A stretch of DNA of 64,000 bases from Aliiroseovarius sp. M344 (GCF_025140835.1 NZ_CP081153.1:868001-932000), one strand, 5' to 3'; counted from the stretch's first letter, positions 52,421 to 63,078 are shown. The notes: generated by a model not told the origin, from the letters alone. Program-made: numbers and translations.

Positions 52421-53988
52421 GAGGAGGCCTCCGGATTAGGGGCATCGGCGACACGCCAAATAGCGTGCGGCGTGTTGCGGAACAGGATTTTTCGATAGGG
52501 TTGCCACATCGGGCCAACTTCATCGGGTCGGCCAATGATGACGCCATTCGGATGCTCTGCCTGCCAAGCCGGCAAGCCGGAGGGGTCAATGATTTCGGTG
52601 ACCGGCGTTGTTAAACGACCGGCGAAATTGAATTCGGCATTGTACTGGCGACCGACATAAGCAATGCCGTCAACTTGGTGCGGGGCGACAATGGTTGCGA
52701 TCTTCTTCGTGTCAAAAACGCCATGGACTGCGCTCAGGCTGATCAGGACGTTCAGCGACAGCACAGCACCCAATGTCAGTATAACAGCGCCGGGGAAGCC
52801 CCCCCGATGCACAGCCATCCAGCACACGGCCAACATGAACAAGCCCCAAGCCAACAAGTTGGTTGGCGGGTCTAGAAGCGGTGCGGCATTCCCAAGGTCA
52901 ACAAAGCCAGCCCCGGCCAAGATGGCCGCAGCAGCGGCCAGCAGAAGGGGGACACTCGCAAACGTCAGCCGAAATGAGGGGCCCTGCGACAGAAGCCTGG
53001 CCACGATCAGGGCAACCGCAGGAAGTTCGGGCACAAGATAATGCACCTGTTTGCCGCTGATGAGACTGAACAGCACGAGTGCGGACAGCGCCCAGATCGC
53101 CGCCAAGCTCAACCCGGCGTCGCGCCACTTGGCTTTTATTGCGGCTTTCCAGACGGCTGGAACCAAGCACCACGGAAACAGAAACAGTGGCAGAAGTGCT
53201 GCGAACCACCACCAAGGGCGCGCATGTGCAAACGAACTGCTGATCCGCCCCGCGCTTTGTGTCCACAGGATCTCGTCCCGGTAGGCTGGGCCACCGGTTA
53301 TGATGGCAGGCACCAACCACAGCGCAACGACCCCAAGGGCTGCTGTCAATGCGATCCCAACGCCGGTCAGCATTGCCTTCCATGTCATTTCGCGACGGGT
53401 TCGCGCCCAGACGGGCACCAGCAGCATTGCAGGACCGAGGTGTACCAAAATCACAGGCCCTTTGGCCAAAACACCCATTGCCAGCGCGCACCCTAGTGCC
53501 GCCCACCAGCGTCGTTCGCCTGTATCTGCGGCATTGAGCAACGCCAGATAACCTGCAAGCGTCGCTGTTGCCAACAAAGCATCGAACATGGTCAGTCCAC
53601 CTGAAATGGCGAAAATCACCATGCTGGACAGTACCAATATGGCGCGCGCGCCGATGTCTGCATCATCTGGCCACAGTTTGCGCGCCAAGCGGCCAGTCAA
53701 CGCGATCGCAACCACGGCGAAAAGCGGACCGACAAGGCGCGCGGCAAATTCTGAAACCCCGGTAAAGACCCAAATCAGGTTAATCGCCCAAAACAACATT
53801 GGGGGTTTGTGGGTGTAGATACCGTAGTTTTTCGTGGGCACGAAATAATCGCCGCTTTGCCACATCTCCCATGCGACGGCCACATAGCGTGTTTCGTCAA
53901 TTGGGGTGAGCGGACGCAGCAATGTGCCTGCCACCGCCACCAGGAAGAAGGCAATCAGGGACCACCGCGCGGCGACGTGCGGCTTCAT
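52417..53988 (-). CDS. ArnT-like GT39 integral-membrane glycosyltransferase
   Basis: About 523 residues with roughly 11-12 membrane helices. The conserved first loop PIDETRYVAVAWEMWQSGDYFVPTKNY near residues 29-54, with the DE pair, is typical of ArnT/PMT enzymes; HKPPMLFWAINL follows. It transfers a sugar from a polyprenyl-phosphate donor to an outer-leaflet acceptor such as lipid A. Start 53988 overlaps the LAB_N stop; the longer in-frame extension is rejected. With the GT2 and LAB_N genes it forms a three-gene envelope-modification operon beside a two-component system. Confidence 0.9.
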   Translation of the reverse strand: MKPHVAARWSLIAFFLVAVAGTLLRPLTPIDETRYVAVAWEMWQSGDYFVPTKNYGIYTHKPPMLFWAINLIWVFTGVSEFAARLVGPLFAVVAIALTGRLARKLWPDDADIGARAILVLSSMVIFAISGGLTMFDALLATATLAGYLALLNAADTGERRWWAALGCALAMGVLAKGPVILVHLGPAMLLVPVWARTRREMTWKAMLTGVGIALTAALGVVALWLVPAIITGGPAYRDEILWTQSAGRISSSFAHARPWWWFAALLPLFLFPWCLVPAVWKAAIKAKWRDAGLSLAAIWALSALVLFSLISGKQVHYLVPELPAVALIVARLLSQGPSFRLTFASVPLLLAAAAAILAGAGFVDLGNAAPLLDPPTNLLAWGLFMLAVCWMAVHRGGFPGAVILTLGAVLSLNVLISLSAVHGVFDTKKIATIVAPHQVDGIAYVGRQYNAEFNFAGRLTTPVTEIIDPSGLPAWQAEHPNGVIIGRPDEVGPMWQPYRKILFRNTPHAIWRVADAPNPEASS

Positions 53989-54260
53989 GAAGAGGCCTCG
54001 GCCTTGCGACGCCTGATCAGGATGAGGTTGCGCACATAGACAAACAGACCGGTAGCTTGCCCAAGGATGAACACCGGATCCTGCCGCCAAATTGCATAGG
54101 ACAACAGTGTCAGACCACCAGCCAGACTGAACCACCAAAAGGCCAGCGGAACAACACTTTCGCCCCGGCGCTCGCTGACGATCCATTGCACCAGAAACCT
54201 GGATGTGAAGAGCAACTGACCCAGAAACCCGATCCCGAGCCAAATAGAGCTGATTGACAT
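53985..54260 (-). CDS. Lipid A biosynthesis N-terminal (LAB_N) domain protein
   Basis: About 91 residues with three membrane helices. The family pattern reads LGQLLFTSRFLVQWIVSERRGESVVPLAFWWFSLAGG near residues 13-49, then GLFVYVRNLILIRRR. LAB_N proteins accompany ArnT-like or lipid A enzymes and may act as small flippase-like or scaffold components. Start at 54260 follows GGGAAAG; ATG 54281 is an alternative. First gene of the operon, divergent from the response regulator. Confidence 0.83.
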   Translation of the reverse strand: MSISSIWLGIGFLGQLLFTSRFLVQWIVSERRGESVVPLAFWWFSLAGGLTLLSYAIWRQDPVFILGQATGLFVYVRNLILIRRRKAEASS

Positions 54261-54374
54261 GACTTTCCCAACACTTGCCATCCGGCCAATGTGCCGGAGG
54301 TGGGGTCATTGCATCACCACCTTACCGATTGCTGACGAATGTTTTAGGATTGGAAAAAAATAGGCTGGATCCGA

Positions 54375-55034
54375 ATGCGATTGTTGGTTGTAGAAGATGA
54401 GCAGGGACTGGCAGATGCGGTCGCGGATCACTTGCGTGCGGCCAACCATGTCGTCGATATTGCGCGGACCTTGGAGGATGCACAGGCGGCCAATCGTGTT
54501 GCCCAGTACGATCTTATTTTGCTGGATTTGCATCTGCCTGATGGCGATGGTCTGGCGCTGGTTCGCGATCTGCGCAACAGGTCAGTCAGCACTCCGGTTT
54601 TGATCGCCACAGCGCGAGACCGGATAATGGAGCGAATAGAGGGCCTTGAAGCAGGCGCCGACGATTATCTGGTCAAACCCTACGATCTTGACGAGATGCT
54701 GGCGCGCATAACTGCGATTTTGCGCCGGGCAGACAGCAGCAGGGCATCCCAACGGAAATTTGGTCCGATTTGCGTCGTGCCTTCGGCAAAGACGGTGTAT
54801 CTGGACGGGCAGCTTGTAAGCCTGACGCCCAAGGAATGGGCGATCCTTGACAGACTCAGCCGACGACCCGGCATTACCGTCGCGAAAGCCGAGTTCGAGG
54901 AAGCGCTGTATGGGTTTGGTCGCGAAGTGGAAAGCAATGCCATCGAAGCCCATGTCAGTCGCCTGCGCGCCAAGTTGGGACGGCGCGTGATCGAAACGGT
55001 GCGCGGCTTTGGGTACAGGATGGGCACAGGATGA
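54375..55034 (+). CDS. OmpR/PhoB family response regulator
   Basis: A 219-residue two-domain regulator. The receiver has acidic pocket VEDE at 6-9, phospho-acceptor D51 in ILLDLHLPDGDG and the conserved Lys in DYLVKPYD near 100. The winged helix C-terminus includes LTPKEWAILDRLSRRPG and ESNAIEAHVSRLRAKLG, ending VRGFGYRM. Its stop overlaps the sensor kinase start. Divergent from LAB_N/ArnT, it may control that operon, as PmrA/QseB-type regulators control lipid A modification. Confidence 0.92.
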   Translation: MRLLVVEDEQGLADAVADHLRAANHVVDIARTLEDAQAANRVAQYDLILLDLHLPDGDGLALVRDLRNRSVSTPVLIATARDRIMERIEGLEAGADDYLVKPYDLDEMLARITAILRRADSSRASQRKFGPICVVPSAKTVYLDGQLVSLTPKEWAILDRLSRRPGITVAKAEFEEALYGFGREVESNAIEAHVSRLRAKLGRRVIETVRGFGYRMGTG

Positions 55035-56413
55035 GCCAAACTGGCAGCCTGTCACGGCGTCTTTCGCGCCTTATCATCGCGGGGTTCGCAGCCATCTGGA
55101 TACTGGCATTGGTGGCAACAGCAGTCGTGTTGCGCAACGAGCAGCAAGCCCTTGCGAACAAGATTGTTCAGGAAACTGCGCAAATTTACTTACCTGCCAT
55201 TGTCAGCGACTACCGTCTCGGTCTGGCGAATGGTGGAACGCTGCCGATCAAATTCGAAAGCAGATTGCGGTTCGATCCAGACGGCAAGCTGGAACCTGCA
55301 GAAGAGGCACTGGTCTATCGCTTGCTTGATCGCTCAGGAACGACACTCGTGGTTTCGCATGTCCCGCCCGAATTCGCTTTTCCTGCGGCGACATCGACTG
55401 GCTATGCCAAGACCGAAAGTCATGTGTTTTTCACCACGTCGCCGAATAGGGAGGGCTTTGTCGTTCAGGTCGGCGATCTGCGACAGGAAAGATCAAAGGC
55501 GTTTTTCGAAAGCCTAACAGCTTTGGTGATTCCAATGCTTGCGATCCTGCCCTTGGCCTATCTGGCTGTTGCGTGGATTGGGAAGCGCGCTCTGGCGCCG
55601 CTGGATCAGTTGCGCGGCGAAATCGAGGCGCGCAGCGACGCACGGCTTGATCCAATTGATGCCGGTGGTCAGCCTGCCGAACTGCGCGCGATTACCGCCA
55701 CGTTGAACGGGTTCATGATCCGCCTGTCACAGGCGTTGGACGGCGAGCGCGCTTTTGCGACAAACGCCGCTCATGAGTTGCGCACGCCTGTTGCTGTCGC
55801 GTTGGCGCAGGTTCAACGGATGCGTGCCGAAGCGGACAACGAAGCAGAGCAACGGCTTGCGACGACAGAAGAGGCGCTAAAACGGATGAGCCGCCTGGTC
55901 GCTCGACTGTTGCAGCTTGCGCGTGCCGAAACCGGGATTGGTCTTTCGCAGGATGCGCAAGACCTCTCGAAGCTTTTTGACGTGGTTCTGGACGATAACC
56001 TCAGGCTGCCTGACCGCAGCAAACGCTTGCAGATCCTGCGGCCGGAACAGCCCGTATATGCCAAGGTCGACCCGGATGCATTTGCGATGATTACCGGCAA
56101 CTTGATCGACAACGCGTTTCAATATGCCCCGCCCGGCTCACCGATTGAGGTCGAGTTGACACGCGAAGGGATGTTTCGGGTCAGAAACGAAGGCCCCGAT
56201 ATTCCATCGGCGGAACTTGAACGGTTGCCCAGACGATTTCAACGCGGAACTACCTCTGCAGACGGGTTTGGTCTGGGGTTGTATATTGCCGAAAAGGTCG
56301 CCCGGCATTCAGGTGGACGACTTCAGCTGATTTCACCACCAGATAAAGAAACGTCCGGGTTTGAAGGCAGGTTCTATGCACCCGCTGGAAAAAGGGGTGG
56401 CGTCGACGGGTAG
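55031..56413 (+). CDS. Sensor histidine kinase
   Basis: A 460-residue kinase with two membrane helices (about 11-35 and 160-185) bounding a periplasmic sensor of about 125 residues. The H-box is AAHELRTPVAV with His near 248; the N-box is ITGNLIDNAFQYAPPG near 355; the G-box is GFGLGLYIAEKV near 413. Partner of the response regulator whose stop it overlaps. The sensor region is not recognised; cationic peptides or divalent metals would be typical signals for this family. Confidence 0.91.
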   Translation: MSQTGSLSRRLSRLIIAGFAAIWILALVATAVVLRNEQQALANKIVQETAQIYLPAIVSDYRLGLANGGTLPIKFESRLRFDPDGKLEPAEEALVYRLLDRSGTTLVVSHVPPEFAFPAATSTGYAKTESHVFFTTSPNREGFVVQVGDLRQERSKAFFESLTALVIPMLAILPLAYLAVAWIGKRALAPLDQLRGEIEARSDARLDPIDAGGQPAELRAITATLNGFMIRLSQALDGERAFATNAAHELRTPVAVALAQVQRMRAEADNEAEQRLATTEEALKRMSRLVARLLQLARAETGIGLSQDAQDLSKLFDVVLDDNLRLPDRSKRLQILRPEQPVYAKVDPDAFAMITGNLIDNAFQYAPPGSPIEVELTREGMFRVRNEGPDIPSAELERLPRRFQRGTTSADGFGLGLYIAEKVARHSGGRLQLISPPDKETSGFEGRFYAPAGKRGGVDG

Positions 56414-56748
56414 GGGCGCTTTATCCGGCGCTGTCATATCATCTGGTTGGCAGCCACCGCAGGCAGGGCGAAACATCTTTCTGACACGACTGCCCATCGT
56501 GAGGAAAAAAGTTTCACTGTTTAGTATTTCTCAGTTGAACTGCGACTGGCAAAATGACTAGGCGGAATAAAGTGTGCATTTACCGTCAGTTACGAAGCTC
56601 TTAGCATAACGCATTCAAAAATATAAATTTTTCTTGTTAAGCGAAACTAACTGAGAATTCGCCAGAAATGTTGATCTAGGTCAAATGGTCGCATGAGCAC
56701 CAGGTCTAAGTGTTGTGAGACCAAACACCCAAGCAACGAGCGAGTCTT
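56414..56748. other. Promoter region of the nap operon
   Basis: The stretch after the kinase gene is AT-rich around 56610-56640. It holds the FNR-type box at 56671. A possible -10 hexamer, TCTAAG, sits at 56705-56710, which would place the box near -41.5 (class II). A 66-codon frame beginning at 56361 has no ribosome site and is not supported. No napE was found here. Confidence 0.55.
56671..56684. promoter_or_regulatory. FNR/FnrL-type binding site upstream of napF
   Basis: TTGATCTAGGTCAA matches the FNR consensus TTGAT-N4-ATCAA with one mismatch. It is 64 bases before napF and suggests induction under low oxygen by FnrL or a related Crp/Fnr protein. Confidence 0.75.
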
Positions 56749-57249
56749 ATGTCTGCAACGCCCACCAGACGCGCCTTTCTGAAAGGCAAAGTTCAAGAGG
56801 TTCCGCGCCAGCGGCCCCCCGGTGCTGGGTCAGAGGCAGAGTTCTATGACGCCTGCACCCAATGTGGGGAATGCGCTGATGCTTGCCCCGAAGGCATCAT
56901 TTTCAAAGATGCGGGCGAACGTCCCTTCCTTGACTTCAATGCTGGTGCTTGCACCTTTTGCCACGCCTGCACAGACGCTTGCGATTTCGGCGCATTGAGC
57001 CCGGACAACGAATGGCTGTGGCGTGGCGCTGTTGAAGCATCTTGTCTGTCAATGAATGGTGTAAACTGCCGCACTTGCGAAGATCACTGTGATCAACGTG
57101 CAATCGGGTTCCAGTTACAAACGGGTGGCCGCGCGCAACCTGTTCTGGACGAAGACCTTTGCAACGGTTGCGGCGGATGTTCGATGGCGTGCCCCGTGGG
57201 GGCCATCTCTTTCAAGAAAACCAAATCAAAAACGGAGGCTCGCACATGA
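56749..57249 (+). CDS. napF: Ferredoxin-type protein NapF
   Basis: A 166-residue iron-sulfur protein with three or four 4Fe-4S clusters: [14 protein letters not shown] near 37-50, [14 protein letters not shown] near 68-81, [14 protein letters not shown] near 105-118, and [14 protein letters not shown] near 138-151. NapF acts in the cytoplasm in NapA maturation, probably in loading its cluster. First gene of the nap operon, with a weak ribosome site (GAGCGAG). Its stop overlaps the napD start. Confidence 0.92.
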   Translation: MSATPTRRAFLKGKVQEVPRQRPPGAGSEAEFYDACTQCGECADACPEGIIFKDAGERPFLDFNAGACTFCHACTDACDFGALSPDNEWLWRGAVEASCLSMNGVNCRTCEDHCDQRAIGFQLQTGGRAQPVLDEDLCNGCGGCSMACPVGAISFKKTKSKTEART

Positions 57250-57518
57250 TGAATATCTGCGGCTGCCTGGTGCACACGATGCCAGAGATGACCGAACAGG
57301 TCATATCTGCGATTGGCGCAACCGAAGGTGGCGAAGTTCATGCACATCAAAACGGTCGCATCGTCGTGACCGTCGAAGACACGCCGGACATGCGAGCATC
57401 CGACCAGATCATGTCAATGCACCAGATCCCCGGCGTTTTGACCATCACCCTGACGTATCACCATTTCGAAGAGTTGGACGGCGAAGAAGCCGCCGCCGCT
57501 TCGTCAATCAAACATTAA
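57246..57518 (+). CDS. napD: NapA chaperone NapD
   Basis: A 90-residue NapD protein. [15 protein letters not shown] starts the ferredoxin-like fold and [16 protein letters not shown] closes it. NapD binds the twin-arginine signal of NapA and holds export until cofactors are inserted. Start at 57246 overlaps the napF stop and follows GGAGG; the next codon is also ATG, which is an alternative. Confidence 0.92.
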   Translation: MMNICGCLVHTMPEMTEQVISAIGATEGGEVHAHQNGRIVVTVEDTPDMRASDQIMSMHQIPGVLTITLTYHHFEELDGEEAAAASSIKH

Positions 57519-57535
57519 TAAACGGGAGACCTAAC

Positions 57536-60037
57536 ATGTCCGTGACTTCATCCCGCCGCTCATTCTTGAAGGCCAGCGCCGCCGCCGCGACCGCCTCGGC
57601 CGCCGGCATCACCCTTCCTAATGGCGCGATTGCGCAACCCAAGTCCCCCGATATTCGTTGGGACAAGGCCGCCTGTCGTTTCTGTGGCACTGGCTGCTCG
57701 GTTCTCGTGGGCGTCAAGGACGGCCGCGTTGTGGCGACCCAAGGCGACCCGGAAGCTCCGGTGAACCGCGGTCTGAACTGCATCAAGGGCTATTTCCTGT
57801 CCAAGATCATGTACGGCGCTGACCGGTTGACCACACCGCTGTTGCGCAAGTCGAATGGCGTTTACGACAAAAACGGCGAGTTTGAACCCGTCAGCTGGGA
57901 CGAAGCCTTCGACGTGATGGCCGAGAAATGGAAAGCCACGCTCAAGGAAAAAGGCCCAACCGCCGTTTCCATGTTCGGATCAGGGCAGTGGACGGTTTGG
58001 GAAGGTTACGCCGCCGCAAAACTGATGAAAGCTGGCTTCCGGTCGAACAATATCGACCCCAATGCGCGCCACTGTATGGCGTCTGCTGTGGCAGGCTTCA
58101 TCCGCACCTTCGGCATCGACGAGCCAATGGGCTGCTATGACGACCTTGAGCACGCCGATACGTTCGTCCTTTGGGGATCGAACATGGCCGAGATGCACCC
58201 GATCCTGTGGTCGCGTCTGACCGATACCCGCCTGACCAAGCCGGGCTCTGAAGTGCACGTGTTGTCGACGTTTGAGCACCGCTCGTTCGAACTGGCGGAC
58301 AATGGCATGATCTTTGCGCCACAAACCGACCTCGCGATCCTGAACTACATCGCCAACTACATTATCGAAAATGATGCCGTGAACTGGGACTTCGTCGAGA
58401 AGAACACCCACTTTAAACGCACCAACACCGATATCGGTTATGGTCTGCGGCCCGAGCACGCGTTGGAACAAGCAGCTGCAAACCCGGCTCATGACGGTAA
58501 GCATGGCGGGATGTCCGACATGACGTTTGAGGAATATAAAGAAGCCGTTGCGCCTTACACCGCCGAGTATGTCTCGGAACTGTCAGGTGTGCCGGTTGCC
58601 TCGCTTGAGCGTTTGGCACAGCAATATGCGGATCCGAACCGCAAGGTGATGTCGCTGTGGACCATGGGCTTCAACCAGCACACACGCGGGTCGTGGGTGA
58701 ATTCGCTCATGTATAACGTGCACCTGTTGGTTGGAAAAATCTCGGAACCCGGCAACTCGCCGTTCTCGCTTACCGGTCAGCCGTCAGCGTGCGGGACCGC
58801 GCGTGAGGTTGGCACATTTGCCCACCGTCTGCCCGCCGACATGGTTGTGGCCAATGACGCGCATCGCGAGATTTGCGAAACTGCATGGGGCATTCCTGCG
58901 GGTACGATCCCACCCAAGCCGGGCTTCCACGCAGTGCTGATGCACCGCAAACTGAAAGATGGCGATCTGAACTGCCATTGGGTGCAGTGCACCAACAACA
59001 TGCAGGCTGCGCCCAACATGAACGAAGAAGGTCTGCCGGGGTATCGCAACCCTGATAACTTCATCACCGTGTCCGATCCCTATCCGACTGTGACCGCACT
59101 GGCCGCCGACCTGATCCTGCCCACCGCAATGTGGGTCGAGAAGGAAGGGGCTTACGGCAACGCCGAACGCCGCACACAGTTCTGGCGTCAGCAAGTGGAT
59201 GCACCGGGCGAGGCGATGTCAGATGTCTGGCAGGTCATGGAATTCTCGAAGCGCTTCACCACGGACGAAGTATGGCCCGCCGAGCTACTGGATACGATGC
59301 CAGAGCTTAAGGGAAAAACCCTGTTCGAAGTTCTTTATGAGAACGGCAAGGTCAACAAATACCCGAACAGCGAAATCGCCGAAGGGTTCAAAAACCACGA
59401 GTCCGAAGACTTCGGTTTCTATGTTCAGAAAGGCCTGTTCGAAGAGTATGCCGAATTTGGTCGTGGCCATGCCCACGATCTGGCGGACTTCGACACCTAT
59501 CATCAGGCCCGTGGTCTGCGCTGGCCCGTGGTGGACGGCAAGGAAACGCTCTACCGCTTCCGCGAAGGCTATGACCCCTATGTGAAAGAGGGTGAGGGCG
59601 TGAAGTTCTACGGCAAGCCCGATGGTAAAGCCTTCATCATTTTCGCCCCATATGAGCCCGCCGCTGAAGAGCCGGATGATGAATATAACCTGTGGTTCGT
59701 AACTGGCCGCGTGCTGGAGCACTGGCATTCGGGGTCTATGACCCGTCGCGTGCCCGAACTGCACCGCTCGTTCCCATCGGCAGTGGTGTTCATGCACCCG
59801 GATGATGCGAAGGATCGTGGTCTGAAGCGTGGACAAGAGATTCAGGTCTCGACGCGCCGTGGCGAGGTGCTGTCGCGCGTCGAAACCCGTGGGCGCAACA
59901 AGATGCCTAAGGGTGTCGTGTTCATGCCGTGGTTCGACGAAGGCCAGTTGACCAACAAACTGACACTGGACGCAACTTGCCCGATTTCCAAGGAAACGGA
60001 CTTCAAGAAGTGTGCCTGCAAAGTTGAACGCGCCTAA
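57536..60037 (+). CDS. napA: Periplasmic nitrate reductase catalytic subunit
   Basis: An 833-residue molybdoenzyme with a Tat signal ([20 protein letters not shown]). The 4Fe-4S motif CRFCGTGC is near residue 46 with its fourth Cys in NRGLNCIKG. The Mo-coordinating Cys is in [14 protein letters not shown] near 180. Later segments such as [16 protein letters not shown] and the C-terminal [18 protein letters not shown] match NapA. It reduces nitrate to nitrite in the periplasm with electrons from NapB/NapC. Length is normal. The longer frame starting at 57089 overlaps napF and napD and is rejected. Confidence 0.95.
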   Translation: MSVTSSRRSFLKASAAAATASAAGITLPNGAIAQPKSPDIRWDKAACRFCGTGCSVLVGVKDGRVVATQGDPEAPVNRGLNCIKGYFLSKIMYGADRLTTPLLRKSNGVYDKNGEFEPVSWDEAFDVMAEKWKATLKEKGPTAVSMFGSGQWTVWEGYAAAKLMKAGFRSNNIDPNARHCMASAVAGFIRTFGIDEPMGCYDDLEHADTFVLWGSNMAEMHPILWSRLTDTRLTKPGSEVHVLSTFEHRSFELADNGMIFAPQTDLAILNYIANYIIENDAVNWDFVEKNTHFKRTNTDIGYGLRPEHALEQAAANPAHDGKHGGMSDMTFEEYKEAVAPYTAEYVSELSGVPVASLERLAQQYADPNRKVMSLWTMGFNQHTRGSWVNSLMYNVHLLVGKISEPGNSPFSLTGQPSACGTAREVGTFAHRLPADMVVANDAHREICETAWGIPAGTIPPKPGFHAVLMHRKLKDGDLNCHWVQCTNNMQAAPNMNEEGLPGYRNPDNFITVSDPYPTVTALAADLILPTAMWVEKEGAYGNAERRTQFWRQQVDAPGEAMSDVWQVMEFSKRFTTDEVWPAELLDTMPELKGKTLFEVLYENGKVNKYPNSEIAEGFKNHESEDFGFYVQKGLFEEYAEFGRGHAHDLADFDTYHQARGLRWPVVDGKETLYRFREGYDPYVKEGEGVKFYGKPDGKAFIIFAPYEPAAEEPDDEYNLWFVTGRVLEHWHSGSMTRRVPELHRSFPSAVVFMHPDDAKDRGLKRGQEIQVSTRRGEVLSRVETRGRNKMPKGVVFMPWFDEGQLTNKLTLDATCPISKETDFKKCACKVERA

Positions 60038-60063
60038 GCGCAGAGCAGACGAAAGAGAATACC

Positions 60064-60933
60064 ATGTCCGCCGCCCCAAAACGCAACGCAAAGCCGCTTG
60101 ACCGCCGCCGCTTCCTTCAGGATGCAGCGCGGGCGGCGGGCGCATGCGCGGTGGCGGGCATGGCCTTGAGCAAACTCGCAACAGATGCACGCGCGCTTCC
60201 AGCGCAAGCCATCCGACCTCCCGGGGCACTGCCCGAGGGTGATTTTCTGGCCGCCTGCATCCGTTGCGGTCTTTGCGTCCGGGACTGTCCTTATGATACC
60301 CTGAAACTGGCCGAGCTGGGGCTGGAAGGCCCCGCAACCGGCACACCCTTTTTCACCGCCCGCGATGTGCCGTGCGAGATGTGTGATGACATCCCCTGTG
60401 TCGTGGCTTGCCCAACGGGCGCGCTGGACCACGGGCTGACCAATATCGACGACGCTGATATGGGTCTTGCGGTGCTGATCGACGAGGAACATTGCCTTAA
60501 TGCCTTGGGCCTGCGCTGCGATGTATGCTATCGCGTCTGCCCGGTGATCGACAAAGCGATCACGTTGGAACTCCGTCATAATGAGCGTTCGGGCCACCAC
60601 GCCATTTTCTTGCCGGTCGTCCATTCGGACCACTGCACCGGTTGCGGCAAGTGCGAGAAATCTTGCGTACTGCCGGGCGAAAGCGCCATCAAAGTGCTTC
60701 CCCGTCGTGTCGCCATGGCCGAAGCCGCAGACCATTACAAATTGGGTTGGGAAGATCGCAACCCGATGGTGGATGACATCATCGACCTGCCAGACCGCTT
60801 GCCCGGACCGGGCACTGACAATCTTGCCGCACCCGGAGGCTACTTGCCAACCGAAGGCCTGCCTGATCCGTCGATGGACGGAGGGTTCACCCCGTCATTC
60901 GGGCTGCCCGGCACAGGGGGCACAGGTCAATGA
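60064..60933 (+). CDS. napG: Ferredoxin-type protein NapG
   Basis: A 289-residue exported iron-sulfur protein. A Tat signal ([15 protein letters not shown]) is followed by four clusters: [14 protein letters not shown] near 60, [16 protein letters not shown] near 105, [10 protein letters not shown] near 155 and [15 protein letters not shown] near 193. NapG receives electrons from NapH (quinol side) and passes them toward NapC/NapB. Its stop overlaps the napH start. Confidence 0.92.
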   Translation: MSAAPKRNAKPLDRRRFLQDAARAAGACAVAGMALSKLATDARALPAQAIRPPGALPEGDFLAACIRCGLCVRDCPYDTLKLAELGLEGPATGTPFFTARDVPCEMCDDIPCVVACPTGALDHGLTNIDDADMGLAVLIDEEHCLNALGLRCDVCYRVCPVIDKAITLELRHNERSGHHAIFLPVVHSDHCTGCGKCEKSCVLPGESAIKVLPRRVAMAEAADHYKLGWEDRNPMVDDIIDLPDRLPGPGTDNLAAPGGYLPTEGLPDPSMDGGFTPSFGLPGTGGTGQ

Positions 60934-61853
60934 GCGAGAAAACAGCCCTTCCCGTCGGACAAGAGGCCATTCAGGACAAAGGTTGGTGGCTTGCCCATCG
61001 CTTCCTGATCCTGCGGCGCCTGACCCAAGCTGCCTTCCTTGGCCTGTTCCTGTTGGGGCCGTGGTTCGGGATCTGGTGGGTGAAGGGTAACTTGGCCGGG
61101 TCATTGACCTTTGACATCCTGCCGCTGAGCGACCCGTTCGTGCTGCTGCAAGGTATCGTCGCGCAACATTGGCCCGAAATGACCGCCATCACCGGCGCAG
61201 TGATTGTCGCCGTCGCTTATGCGCTGATCGGAGGCCGCGTCTATTGCAGCTGGGTCTGCCCGATTAACCCTGTGACCGATGCCGCCTATTGGCTGCATGA
61301 TCGATTGGGGCTTGCCAAAGGTTGGCAGCCCAAGCGCAACACCCGGTACTGGGTGCTGGGCATGGTGCTGGCCGTTTCCGCCCTGACCGGAACGATCGCA
61401 TGGGAGTTTGTGAACCCGATTTCGATGCTGCATCGCGGCCTGATATTCGGCATGGGCTTTGCCTGGACCTTTGTGCTTGCCGTCTTCCTGTTCGATTTGG
61501 TTGTGTCGCGTCGCGGATGGTGCGGCCACCTGTGCCCGGTCGGCGCTTTTTATGGCTTGCTTGGCACCCGCTCGATCCTGCGGGTCAGCGCTGTGAAACG
61601 TGCCGAATGCGACGACTGCATGGATTGCTTCGCGGTTTGCCCCGAAATGCACGTGATCACCCCCGCGCTTCGCGGCGCGGATGAGGACACGCCGATCATC
61701 CTGTCGCCCGACTGCACCAATTGCGGTCGCTGCGTGGATGTCTGCGCGCCCGACGTTTTCAAATTCACCACCCGGTTCGACACGACCCCCGCGCCAGCCC
61801 GCGCGATCCGCCGGAACAAACACCGTCAACCCGAGGCCAGTCGCGCGGCCTGA
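60930..61853 (+). CDS. napH: Quinol dehydrogenase membrane component NapH
   Basis: A 307-residue membrane protein with about four helices and two cytoplasmic 4Fe-4S motifs, [14 protein letters not shown] near 230 and [14 protein letters not shown] near 263. The conserved membrane motifs CSWVCPINP near 107 and CGHLCPVG near 196 are present. With NapG it oxidises quinol and feeds electrons to the periplasmic reductase. Overlaps napG by four bases. Confidence 0.93.
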   Translation: MSEKTALPVGQEAIQDKGWWLAHRFLILRRLTQAAFLGLFLLGPWFGIWWVKGNLAGSLTFDILPLSDPFVLLQGIVAQHWPEMTAITGAVIVAVAYALIGGRVYCSWVCPINPVTDAAYWLHDRLGLAKGWQPKRNTRYWVLGMVLAVSALTGTIAWEFVNPISMLHRGLIFGMGFAWTFVLAVFLFDLVVSRRGWCGHLCPVGAFYGLLGTRSILRVSAVKRAECDDCMDCFAVCPEMHVITPALRGADEDTPIILSPDCTNCGRCVDVCAPDVFKFTTRFDTTPAPARAIRRNKHRQPEASRAA

Positions 61854-61877
61854 GACATAAATACGGGAGATGCCCAA

Positions 61878-62306
61878 ATGAAAAAGAACCTTTTGATCAG
61901 CGCCATCGTCGCTCCGACACTTTTGGCCACTATCGCCTTCGCGCAAAATGCGGGCGGAGTCAGCACGCTTCGTGGCGCTGATGTTTCAGACCCGGTCGCC
62001 GTCGAGGACGTGTTCCACCAAAAAGAAACCCGGTTTGCGCGGAACTATCGCCAGCAGCCGCCATTGGTGCCGCACTCGATCGATCAATATCAGATCGACC
62101 TGAAGGCCAACCGGTGCCTGTCTTGCCATGACTGGACCGTGGCGGGCGAGCGTCGTGCTCCGACGCTGTCGATGACCCACTATCTGGACCGCGACGGCAA
62201 CCAGCTTGATACCGTTGCTGGAACGCGTTGGTTCTGCAACCAATGCCACGTACCGCAGGCTGATGCGCCCGCACTTGTTGAAAACACTTTTGAAGCCTCG
62301 AACTAA
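61878..62306 (+). CDS. napB: Nitrate reductase cytochrome c subunit
   Basis: A 142-residue di-heme cytochrome with a signal peptide (LLISAIVAPTLLATIAFA). Heme sites are CLSCH near 79 and CNQCH near 117, with HSIDQYQIDLKANRCLSCH typical of NapB. It forms a complex with NapA and donates electrons to it. ACGGGAGA precedes the ATG. Confidence 0.94.
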   Translation: MKKNLLISAIVAPTLLATIAFAQNAGGVSTLRGADVSDPVAVEDVFHQKETRFARNYRQQPPLVPHSIDQYQIDLKANRCLSCHDWTVAGERRAPTLSMTHYLDRDGNQLDTVAGTRWFCNQCHVPQADAPALVENTFEASN

Positions 62307-62337
62307 GGCCAGATGAAAATGGGAAAGGATAAGGGAT

Positions 62338-63045
62338 ATGTCTGACGCAAACCCCGGATTCATCCGCCGAATGTGGCGCAAGTTCTGGACGCCTGCCGGA
62401 GCAACCTCGCTTGGAATGCTGTTGATCGGTGGTTTTGCCGCAGGAGTTATCTTTTGGGGTGGCTTCAACTGGGCGCTGGAGATGACCAACAAAGAAAAGT
62501 TCTGCATCTCGTGCCACGAGATGGAAGACAACGTGTTTGCAGAATATCAGGGCACGATTCACCAAAACAACAGCTCTGGTGTTCGCGCGACCTGCCCGGA
62601 CTGCCATGTGCCCAAGGACTGGGGTCCGAAGATCGTTCGCAAAATACAGGCCTCAAAAGAACTTTATGGTCACTTCATCACCAAATCCATTTGGACGCGT
62701 GAAAAGTTTGAAGACCACCGTATTGAGATGGCAGCCCGCGAATGGCGCCGCATGAAAGCAACGGATTCCAAAGAATGCCGGAACTGCCACAGCTTCGATT
62801 TCATGGATTTCACGCAGCAGGAAAACCGCGCAGCTGACAACCACCAGGTTGCTTTGGACGATGGCAAGACCTGCATCGATTGCCATCAGGGTATCGCTCA
62901 TGAACTGCCCGAGAACTGGCAGCAGCGTTATGAAGAAATGTCAGACCAACTTGCCGCCGAGGGAAATTTGCCGTTGCCAAGTGGCCGCATGGTGGCCGAC
63001 GCGAAGCAAGAGCTGAGCGGGTATCTGGCAGGGGCGTCGAACTAA
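62338..63045 (+). CDS. napC: Membrane-anchored tetraheme cytochrome NapC
   Basis: A 235-residue NapC/NirT-family protein. One N-terminal membrane helix (LGMLLIGGFAAGVIFWGGF) is followed by four heme sites: CISCH near 61, CPDCH near 91, CRNCH near 150 and CIDCH near 182. It oxidises quinol at the membrane and passes electrons to NapB. Last gene of the operon, before a strong terminator. Confidence 0.94.
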   Translation: MSDANPGFIRRMWRKFWTPAGATSLGMLLIGGFAAGVIFWGGFNWALEMTNKEKFCISCHEMEDNVFAEYQGTIHQNNSSGVRATCPDCHVPKDWGPKIVRKIQASKELYGHFITKSIWTREKFEDHRIEMAAREWRRMKATDSKECRNCHSFDFMDFTQQENRAADNHQVALDDGKTCIDCHQGIAHELPENWQQRYEEMSDQLAAEGNLPLPSGRMVADAKQELSGYLAGASN

Positions 63046-63078
63046 CGTCGGGATATACCAGACGATAACGGAAACGAA

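Noticed and set aside
59285..60346. 353-codon minus-strand frame inside napA/napG
   Set aside because: It is a shadow of well-supported napA and napG coding on the other strand; composition is typical of antisense to GC-rich genes.
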